Of a stretch of 6,019 bases of DNA, positions 1-4,113 are shown one piece after another. Every line of letters begins with the position of its first letter. The first letter of the stretch is position 1. The notes below the pieces were generated by a model. It was not told where the DNA came from and searched no databases. It was given only the letters and a program-made list of their open reading frames with translations. Origin of the DNA: Ruminococcus sp. CAG:254 (GTDB lineage Bacteria; Bacillota; Clostridia; Oscillospirales; Ruminococcaceae); NCBI GenBank assembly GCA_000433635.1, contig HF997961.1:21258-27276 (forward strand). Reading direction: 5' to 3'. The position numbers and the translations under genes are program-made.

Positions 1-162
1 AATTCCTGCACAGGCTGCCACGGCAACGTATTTCATCCAACGGTTGGAAATCTGCTTCTTCGTCTGTTTCATAGGCTGTTCCTCCGCTTCTAATAAATAC
101 GGGTCGTCAATGTCCCCGATGGCATGCAAAAGCCGTTTGGCTGCTTCTCTGTCTTTCCTCAT
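1..162 (-). CDS. Probable anti-sigma/regulatory membrane protein (partial, N-terminal 54 residues)
   Basis: Open from an ATG at 162 to the window edge, so only the N-terminus is present and the C-terminus is missing. The ATG overlaps the TGA of the upstream sigma factor (ATGA, 159-162), which indicates translational coupling. The visible part begins MRKDREAAKRLLHAIGDIDD and continues with an acidic stretch (PYLLEAEEQP). A basic segment (KQTKKQ) follows, and then from about residue 43 the start of a hydrophobic segment (WMKYVAVAACAGI), probably a membrane helix. A short cytoplasmic head carrying an 'AIGxIDDxYLxEA'-like motif, followed by a basic patch and one helix, is common in Clostridial proteins encoded directly after ECF sigma factors. 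From that context I infer a membrane-bound partner that senses an envelope signal and controls the sigma factor. It could also be a target gene of unrelated function, because the extracellular domain that would decide is outside the window. Confidence 0.7.
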   Translation of the reverse strand, partial: MRKDREAAKRLLHAIGDIDDPYLLEAEEQPMKQTKKQISNRWMKYVAVAACAGI

Positions 163-719
163 ATCGAAATCCCCTCCGTTTCGAGTGCTGCTTTCAGTTT
201 TTTTCTTGTCCGCAGCAACAGCATTTTCACTTTGCTCTCTCCCATGCCGTTTTTCTGAGCAATCTCTGCAATCGAGTTCAAATACCAATACCGCTGCACA
301 AATACGATTCTGGTTGCTCTTGGCAGCTGCTGCAAAAACGATTGCAAGCATGCCTGTAGAGCCGCTGCATCGGCTGCCTGCTCCACGGAGTCGCTCGCCG
401 GAATGCATTCTGTCAGTTCATCCAATGCCAAATCCACAGCGTTTCCGCCACGCTTTGCGGCATGGTTTCGCTCCCAGAAATGCAAGGCGAGATTTCGGGT
501 GATTTTTCCGAGAAATGCTTTCAGAGAGTGCGGTCGATTGGGCGGAATTGCCTGCCACGCTTTCCAGTAGGTTTCATTCTCGCATTCCTCTGCATCCTGC
601 GGCTGTGCGAGAATGCGGTAGGCAATCGCATAGCAGTATGTTCCGTATTGCTGTTTGGTCTGCTCCAGTGCCGTTTCCGAACGGGAGAAATATAAATCTA
701 ATAGCGTTTCTTCCTGCAT
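159..719 (-). CDS. ECF-type RNA polymerase sigma factor, sigma-70 family
   Basis: A complete 186-residue protein that should bind core RNA polymerase and direct it to its own set of promoters. Sigma region 2 lies at about residues 24-90, with the typical run AEECENETYWKAWQ and then LKAFLGKITRNLALHFWER. An acidic/Ala-rich linker covers about 91-118. Region 4 lies at about 121-178 with a helix-turn-helix (NSIAEIAQKNGMGESKVKML) ending in RTRKKLK, which contacts the -35 element. Sigma region 3 is absent, as in ECF factors. I chose the ATG at 719 because AAAGGTGG (735-728) sits 8 bases before it; the in-frame GTG at 731 lies inside that site and would add only four residues. The stop overlaps the start of the next membrane protein gene, the usual sigma/anti-sigma layout. 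The family call is firm; the regulon and inducing signal cannot be seen here. Confidence 0.93.
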   Translation of the reverse strand: MQEETLLDLYFSRSETALEQTKQQYGTYCYAIAYRILAQPQDAEECENETYWKAWQAIPPNRPHSLKAFLGKITRNLALHFWERNHAAKRGGNAVDLALDELTECIPASDSVEQAADAAALQACLQSFLQQLPRATRIVFVQRYWYLNSIAEIAQKNGMGESKVKMLLLRTRKKLKAALETEGISI

Positions 720-727
720 GGTATCCA

Positions 728-735
728 CCACCTTT
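728..735 (-). promoter_or_regulatory. Ribosome binding site that sets the sigma factor start
   Basis: AAAGGTGG on the minus strand lies 8 bases upstream of the ATG at 719. An alternative in-frame GTG at 731-729 falls within this site, so the shorter protein is favoured. Confidence 0.7.
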
Positions 736-768
736 CATCTTCATAGACCGGATTGGCTCTGATTAGGT

Positions 769-793
769 CACGCAGTTCTGTAAAAAAGTTTCC
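769..793 (-). promoter_or_regulatory. Candidate ECF-type promoter upstream of the sigma gene
   Basis: On the minus strand GGAAAC (793-788) is followed after 15 bases by CGTG (772-769), about 50 bases before the sigma factor ATG. ECF sigma factors often recognise a -35 with an AAC core (such as GGAAC or TGAAAC) and a -10 with a CGT core at about this spacing, and many transcribe their own gene. No good sigma-A promoter is visible in the same gap. The match is short and the T run between the boxes is not diagnostic, so this is a suggestion only. Confidence 0.35.
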
Positions 794-801
794 GGAACGA
801 C

Positions 802-843
802 AAAAAAAGACTGGAGCAGACTTCTGTATCCTCCAGTCTTTTT
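802..843 (-). terminator. Intrinsic terminator after the phosphofructokinase gene (bidirectional shape)
   Basis: An inverted repeat pairs AAAAAGACTGGAG (804-816) with CTCCAGTCTTTTT (831-843) around a 14-base loop. Its core is 8 bp (GACTGGAG/CTCCAGTC) flanked by A/T pairs. On the minus strand the stem ends in seven T residues (808-802), and it begins about 25 bases after the phosphofructokinase stop codon, so it should end that transcript before the sigma gene. The plus strand also has a T5 tail, so the structure could work in both directions, although no plus-strand gene runs into it. Confidence 0.9.
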
Positions 844-868
844 GTTGATGGTATGCTTGTATGAAAAA

Positions 869-1951
869 TTAGTCGCCGAACGAAATGCCCAGATTCCGAG
901 CCGTTGCAACCAGCTGGTCATCCGGTGTGACGAACTTCGTCTTTCCGGCAATCTCTGCCAGCGGATTGGCGGTAATCGTTCCGCCTACCTTGGCAACTGT
1001 CATGCCATAGTGCTCTTCTTTAATCAGCTGTGCAGCGTATACGCCGAATTGGGTTGCAAGAATCCGGTCGTATGCACTCGGACTGCCGCCTCGCAGCATA
1101 TGCCCCGGCACACAAACCCGTGCTTCCAATTGTGTCTTCTGCTGAATCTGTGCAGCGATGCGGTTGGTTGCGGTAATCACGCCCGCTTCTGCACGGAGTC
1201 TTGCCCGTTCTTTCTTTTTCAGCTTGGCTTCTTCCTTGTCAAAGCAGCCCTCTGCAACGGCAATAATCGAAAAGTTCTTGCCGCTTTCGCTCCGCTTCAG
1301 AACCGACTTGCAAACCTTGTCAATGTCATACGGAATCTCCGGAATCAGAATGATGTCTGCACCGCCGGCAATTCCGGCATTCAGGGTCAGCCAGCCGGCT
1401 TTGTTGCCCATGATTTCACAGAGCAGAATGCGGGAGTGGCTGTTTGCAGTCGTGTGCAAGCGGTCAATTGCATCCGTTGCAATGTCCACTGCCGTATGGA
1501 ATCCAAAAGTAACGTCTGTCCCGTAGATGTCGTTGTCAATGGTCTTTGGCAAGCCGATGACGTTCAGCCCCTCTTCTGAGAGCAGCTGTGAGGTCTTGTG
1601 TGTACCGTTTCCGCCCAGTGTCAGCAGGCAGTCCAGCTTCTGGCTCTGGTAGGTTTTCTTCATATTTTTTACTTTATCGATATTGTCATCGCCAATGACT
1701 TTCATCATCTTGAACGGCTGCCGTTTTGTTCCCAGAATCGTACCGCCACGGGTCAGAATCCCAGAAAAGTCATCCGGTTTCATTTCCTTGCAAATATTGT
1801 GAATCAGTCCGTAGTAGCCGTCTGAAATGCCAACGATTTCTACATTTTCCGTCCCCAGCATCTGGTAGCATGCCTTTGCAACGCCACGAATGGTTGCATT
1901 CAGTCCCGGGCAATCGCCGCCGCTGGTCAAAATTCCAATTCTCCGTTTCAT
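869..1951 (-). CDS. pfkA: 6-phosphofructokinase, atypical Gly/Lys (PPi-PFK-like) type
   Basis: A complete 360-residue cytoplasmic enzyme that phosphorylates fructose 6-phosphate to fructose 1,6-bisphosphate in glycolysis. Visible motifs are GGDCPG (11-16, phosphate-donor loop), TRGGTILGT (67-75), GGNGT (113-117), PKTIDND (135-141, with catalytic base Asp139), EIMG (179-182), PEIP (204-207) and PGHMLRGGSPSAYDR (282-296) for the sugar phosphate. The donor-determining positions matching E. coli Gly104 and Gly124 are Gly116 and Lys136. Classical ATP enzymes have Gly/Gly and PPi enzymes Asp/Lys, so this is a mixed type. The Asp that normally precedes Gly104 is Asn115. The length is slightly above the roughly 320 residues of classical bacterial ATP-PFK and fits the longer group. 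The start at 1951 is set by GGGAGG (1966-1961) 9 bases upstream; an ATG at 2017 lies only about 6 bases from the predicted transcript start and inside the leader hairpin. It has its own promoter and terminator, so it is probably monocistronic. ATP is the likelier donor, but this is not settled. Confidence 0.95.
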   Translation of the reverse strand: MKRRIGILTSGGDCPGLNATIRGVAKACYQMLGTENVEIVGISDGYYGLIHNICKEMKPDDFSGILTRGGTILGTKRQPFKMMKVIGDDNIDKVKNMKKTYQSQKLDCLLTLGGNGTHKTSQLLSEEGLNVIGLPKTIDNDIYGTDVTFGFHTAVDIATDAIDRLHTTANSHSRILLCEIMGNKAGWLTLNAGIAGGADIILIPEIPYDIDKVCKSVLKRSESGKNFSIIAVAEGCFDKEEAKLKKKERARLRAEAGVITATNRIAAQIQQKTQLEARVCVPGHMLRGGSPSAYDRILATQFGVYAAQLIKEEHYGMTVAKVGGTITANPLAEIAGKTKFVTPDDQLVATARNLGISFGD

Positions 1952-1960
1952 CAAACAGAA

Positions 1961-1966
1961 CCTCCC
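1961..1966 (-). promoter_or_regulatory. Ribosome binding site of the phosphofructokinase gene
   Basis: GGGAGG on the minus strand, 9 bases before the ATG at 1951. It rules out the upstream in-frame ATG at 2017, which has no comparable site. Confidence 0.8.
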
Positions 1967-1988
1967 ATCAGAAATTTTCTTACAGAAA

Positions 1989-2015
1989 GCATGTCCGGAT
2001 TTTGCCGGAACATGC
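1989..2015 (-). promoter_or_regulatory. Leader hairpin / palindrome at the 5' end of the phosphofructokinase mRNA
   Basis: On the minus strand GCATGTTCCGG, loop CAAAAT, then CCGGACATGC form a 10-bp stem with one bulged T. It begins about 7-8 bases after the predicted transcription start (about 2022-2023) and ends 22 bases before the Shine-Dalgarno site, which stays free. No long T run follows, so it is not a normal terminator. It could be a 5' stabilising stem-loop on the mRNA. Because it is also a near-perfect DNA palindrome just downstream of the -10, it could instead be a repressor operator. Confidence 0.6.
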
Positions 2016-2029
2016 AAATGATTGTTATA

Positions 2030-2058
2030 ATTGTATCATTTTTTCTGCATTTTGTCAA
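2030..2058 (-). promoter_or_regulatory. Sigma-A promoter of the phosphofructokinase gene
   Basis: On the minus strand a perfect -35 TTGACA (2058-2053) and a -10 TACAAT (2035-2030) are separated by exactly 17 bases of A-rich spacer. The expected start of transcription is an A at 2022 or 2023, giving a leader of about 71 bases. This is the strongest promoter in the window and fits a highly expressed glycolytic gene. Confidence 0.9.
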
Positions 2059-2172
2059 CGGGATTCTATGAACAGTGCGAAAATCTGCGGTAACATTTTC
2101 CGTTTTTCGGATTCTGTTCTTTTCCGATTCTTTTCCAAACGGGGGTTTTATTGAGGGGATGTAAAAGCATCG
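2059..2172. other. Intergenic stretch upstream of the phosphofructokinase promoter
   Basis: This stretch lies between the stop of the orphan gene (2173) and the -35 box. It contains no convincing gene or terminator. On the minus strand it carries three spaced GAAAA-type motifs (GAATCGGAAAA, GAATCCGAAAA, ACGGAAAA) between about 2137 and 2098, just upstream of the -35. These could be a regulator-binding repeat or just a purine-rich stretch. Confidence 0.4.
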
Positions 2173-2610
2173 TTATGCCCGATAGACTTTGTAGAACGGT
2201 GCACAGGGATTCTTTTTTCTTGCCAGCTGATGCAGCAGCCGCAGGGCGGAGGGGCAGAATGCCAGCTGCAACATCCATTGTTTTGCCCAGAACTGGTCTA
2301 ACAGAATCAAGCGTTCCAGTTCTTTTTGATATTGGGTCGGAATCGACCGTTTCCAGTACCAATCATCGCCCCTGCCACTCGATTTCCACTCCCACAAATC
2401 ATTGCTTGTGTTTTTGGAGATGGAGAACGCCCGTTTGATTCTCTTCCATAAATACGGGCTCATGTGGCAGGTGTAATAGGTCGTGAGTAAATCTTCTTGC
2501 ATCACGAACAGTTCCATGGATTGTTCGTCCGCCATTTTTATGAGATAAACATCTTCTGGATGGATGGTCGGGATAGCTGCACCGTCCAACGGAAAACTAC
2601 AAATACGCAT
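2173..2610 (-). CDS. Hypothetical protein, Trp-rich, 145 residues
   Basis: I do not recognise this protein. The coding sequence is complete and starts MRICSFPLDGAAIPTIHPED. The ATG at 2610 is chosen because AGGAG (2625-2621) lies 10 bases upstream; the in-frame ATG at 2628 overlaps that site and would be only about 10 bases from the likely transcript start. No signal peptide or membrane segment is visible, so it is probably cytoplasmic. It has seven tryptophans, several in short basic clusters (LWKRIKR, LWEWK, DWYWKR), a Leu/Arg-rich probable helix (ALRLLHQLARKK), and ends APFYKVYRA. The balanced composition, clear ribosome site and promoter-like -10 support a real gene. The glycosyltransferase gene lies 80 bases upstream on the same strand and phosphofructokinase follows with its own promoter, so context gives no clear functional hint. 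Confidence 0.7.
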   Translation of the reverse strand: MRICSFPLDGAAIPTIHPEDVYLIKMADEQSMELFVMQEDLLTTYYTCHMSPYLWKRIKRAFSISKNTSNDLWEWKSSGRGDDWYWKRSIPTQYQKELERLILLDQFWAKQWMLQLAFCPSALRLLHQLARKKNPCAPFYKVYRA

Positions 2611-2620
2611 CTTCGTTCCA

Positions 2621-2625
2621 CTCCT
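2621..2625 (-). promoter_or_regulatory. Ribosome binding site that sets the orphan gene start
   Basis: AGGAG on the minus strand, 10 bases before the ATG at 2610. It overlaps the alternative ATG at 2628, which has no site of its own. Confidence 0.6.
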
Positions 2626-2644
2626 CATCTTGTGATTTCTCTCT

Positions 2645-2650
2645 ATTATA
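2645..2650 (-). promoter_or_regulatory. Candidate -10 element for the orphan gene
   Basis: A perfect TATAAT on the minus strand, preceded by TG, lies 34 bases before the orphan gene ATG and would give a leader of roughly 28 bases. No good -35 box is visible at 16-18 bases upstream, so the call rests on the -10 alone. Confidence 0.4.
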
Positions 2651-2690
2651 CATCAAAAGTGGAACATTCGCCCATCTATTCAAAAAAAAT

Positions 2691-3434
2691 TTACGATTTC
2701 TCCTGTAAAATCTCGTTGGCTTCCGATTGGGTCAACTTCTGATTCGCAACCATCGCTTGCAAGACCTGCTGCATCCGCTGTTCTGCTAAATCTGCATGCT
2801 CCTGCAACGCATAGGCGGAGGGGGCGTTCGGCAGTCCGGCAAGCATCACGGCTTCATAATCCGTCAGCTGCTGCGGGGTCGTGTGGAAATAGCCCTCTGC
2901 TGCCTCAGAAATGCCCGTATAGCCATCTCCAAAGTAAATCGTGTTGACATACAGGGCGAACAGCTCCTGCTTCTCACAGACCTGCTCCCAAGCGTGAGCA
3001 AGGAACATCTCTGCAAGTTTCCGCTGCAAGGTTTTCTCCTGCGTGAAATACTGGTTCTTCGCCAGCTGCTGGGAAATGGTACTGCCGCCCTCTGCAAACG
3101 ACCTTGTTCGCAAATCGTTCCACAGTGCCCGTATCATCGCCGAAATATCTACGCCGGAATGGGAGAAAAACCGCTGGTCTTCCACGGAAATGACTGCATC
3201 CACATAAATTTGCGGCAGGGCATCATAGGGGACAAATGATTCCTGTTGTTCAATCGCAGCGGTTTTCTCGGCAATCGGGGTTTCTGCAAGGACGTTCCGG
3301 TACATCTGATAGCCCTGTACGCCATACCAAAGCCCCATGGCAAGCAGAAGCACGCCCAGCAGCAACAGTATACGGCAAATGTAGCTTTTTGTTTTGGATG
3401 TTGTTCGTTGTTTCTGCATCGTTTCTGCTTGCAT
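2691..3434 (-). CDS. Monofunctional peptidoglycan glycosyltransferase (GT51)
   Basis: A complete 247-residue protein. It has a short basic cytoplasmic tail, one membrane anchor at about residues 20-38 (ICRILLLLGVLLLAMGLWYG) and an extracellular GT51 domain at about 60-225. The five family motifs are visible: EDQRFFSHSGVD (catalytic Glu85), GGSTISQQLAKN, RKLAEMFLAHAWE (second essential Glu142), LYVNTIYFGDGYTGISEAAEGYF split around the Tyr/Gly core, and LAGLPNAPSAY. GT51 enzymes polymerise lipid II into glycan strands. There is no transpeptidase domain, so this is an MgtA/SgtB-type enzyme rather than a class A PBP. The ATG at 3434 is preferred over the GTG at 3443 because AGGTG lies 6 bases upstream of it. 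It sits 62 bases after the lipoprotein gene with no promoter or terminator between, so it is probably the last gene of the permease operon. Confidence 0.93.
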   Translation of the reverse strand: MQAETMQKQRTTSKTKSYICRILLLLGVLLLAMGLWYGVQGYQMYRNVLAETPIAEKTAAIEQQESFVPYDALPQIYVDAVISVEDQRFFSHSGVDISAMIRALWNDLRTRSFAEGGSTISQQLAKNQYFTQEKTLQRKLAEMFLAHAWEQVCEKQELFALYVNTIYFGDGYTGISEAAEGYFHTTPQQLTDYEAVMLAGLPNAPSAYALQEHADLAEQRMQQVLQAMVANQKLTQSEANEILQEKS

Positions 3435-3496
3435 GGTGTTCACCTGTCCTTTTCTTGTTTTTGTTCTCTATTTCTCTCTTCTATTCTGTTTTTCGA
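3435..3496 (-). other. Purine-rich untranslated spacer between lipoprotein and glycosyltransferase genes
   Basis: On the minus strand this 62-base gap is almost all A and G (for example AGAAGAGAGAAATAGAGAAC) and ends in AAAAGGACAGGTG before the ATG at 3434. It has no hairpin and no good promoter match, which supports read-through from the lipoprotein gene. An unstructured A-rich leader should favour independent ribosome loading on the glycosyltransferase. Confidence 0.5.
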
Positions 3497-3976
3497 TTAT
3501 GTCGGATACTCGCTCGTGAGTGTCACTGTTCCGGTAAAATCTGCGTAATCTACCACCACATAGCAATTCCCGCCCTGATTCTGTATAATTTTAGAGAACA
3601 TGCCCTGCTCGTTCGGGGTCAGATATTCTTTCTCTTTATCGCCGTTTAGCACATAGATTTCTACAATACCGTTTCTTGCTCCAACCGTTCCGGTTAGCCA
3701 CAGCGTTCTTGTCTGAATCGAACAGCCACCAAATACCACATCTTTCCCCCGTACGTTCCGACAATCTGCCTGATACGTTCCCGTATAGGCATCTTCTCCA
3801 TCCAACCGCATTCCATACAGCTGCTGCTTGCTGGTTCGCTGAAAGCCGCCTAGGCTGGATCGTGTCTTTTCGTATCCATACAGCAGCTTGCCTTTCCAAT
3901 CCCCTCCGCAGCCCGTCAGGCTGCCGAGAAGCAGACAGCTGCACAGCAATCCACCCATGATGTGTTTCTCTCTCAT
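3497..3976 (-). CDS. Putative lipoprotein of unknown function, 159 residues
   Basis: The N-terminus is a classic lipoprotein signal: MREK, a hydrophobic stretch (IMGGLLCSCLLLGS) and the lipobox LTGC with Cys23 as the lipid-bearing residue. The mature part of about 137 residues would be anchored on the outer face of the membrane. It is rich in Gly, Tyr and alternating polar/hydrophobic strands (TLWLTGTVG, IVEIYVLNGD, CYVVVDYADFTGTVTL), which suggests a small beta-sandwich or barrel. Three more cysteines (72, 85, 138) could form a disulfide. I recognise no family. The ATG at 3976 overlaps the TGA of the small membrane protein gene (ATGA, 3973-3976), with GGAG 9 bases upstream; the in-frame ATG at 4021 lacks a signal-peptide start and is rejected. 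Its position after a BceB-type permease suggests a ligand-binding or immunity lipoprotein, which is inference. Confidence 0.88.
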   Translation of the reverse strand: MREKHIMGGLLCSCLLLGSLTGCGGDWKGKLLYGYEKTRSSLGGFQRTSKQQLYGMRLDGEDAYTGTYQADCRNVRGKDVVFGGCSIQTRTLWLTGTVGARNGIVEIYVLNGDKEKEYLTPNEQGMFSKIIQNQGGNCYVVVDYADFTGTVTLTSEYPT

Positions 3977-4113
3977 TTTCGCCTGCTCCAAAACCGAAAA
4001 AGCACCTCCATGCCGTTCCAAATCAGCGTTGCCAACAAAATCAGCATGCCGATTGGAATCGCCAGTATCAGCAGGCAGCCAATCCCAATTCCCATAACAA
4101 GTTTTTCTTTCAT
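3973..4113 (-). CDS. Small single-helix membrane protein, 46 residues
   Basis: A short gene on the minus strand encoding a protein that starts MKEKLVMGIG and ends EVLFRFWSRRK. Residues 7-32 are an unbroken hydrophobic segment rich in Gly, Ile and Leu (IGCLLILAIPIGMLILLATL), and the C-terminus carries four positive charges (R40, R44, R45, K46). This predicts one membrane helix with its C-terminal tail in the cytoplasm. The ATG directly follows the permease TAA with no gap, and the TGA overlaps the lipoprotein ATG, so it is locked between two genes by translational coupling at both ends. No strong Shine-Dalgarno precedes it, which fits coupling. I recognise no family. It may be a small accessory subunit of the transporter, a membrane partner of the lipoprotein, or a coupling peptide. 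Confidence 0.75.
   Translation of the reverse strand: MKEKLVMGIGIGCLLILAIPIGMLILLATLIWNGMEVLFRFWSRRK

Noticed and set aside
763..951. 62-residue minus-strand open frame
   Set aside because: It overlaps the end of phosphofructokinase in another frame and reads straight through the terminator; no ribosome site.
842..1579. Long plus-strand open frame opposite phosphofructokinase
   Set aside because: It is the antisense shadow of a fully conserved enzyme. Its Cys/Asn-rich protein resembles no family and it starts inside the terminator hairpin region.
1952..2017. 22-residue N-terminal extension of phosphofructokinase from the ATG at 2017
   Set aside because: This ATG is about 6 bases from the predicted transcript start and inside the leader hairpin. 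The conserved N-terminus MKRRIGILTSGGD begins at 1951 behind GGGAGG.
2066..2362. 98-residue minus-strand open frame
   Set aside because: It lies mostly inside the orphan gene in another frame, runs into the purine-rich upstream region of pfk, and has no start signals. The 145-residue frame has a ribosome site and better composition.
2151..2438. 95-residue plus-strand open frame
   Set aside because: Antisense to the orphan gene, low-complexity Ala/Arg composition, no supporting signals.
2682..2711. T8 run just after the glycosyltransferase stop as a terminator
   Set aside because: Only a 5-bp A/T-rich stem (TTTAC/GTAAA) with a 10-base loop precedes it, too weak to call; some read-through into the orphan gene is possible.
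2796..3239. 147-residue plus-strand open frame
   Set aside because: Antisense shadow of the GT51 domain, whose five motifs fix the true frame.
3236..3649. 137-residue plus-strand hydrophobic frame, with an overlapping 100-residue one
   Set aside because: Its Phe/Leu-rich sequence comes from reading the antisense of a purine-rich spacer and a membrane-anchor region; no ribosome site.
3977..4021. 15-residue N-terminal extension of the lipoprotein from the ATG at 4021
   Set aside because: It would place a polar segment before the lipoprotein signal and would overlap the small membrane protein gene; the ATG at 3976 has GGAG upstream.
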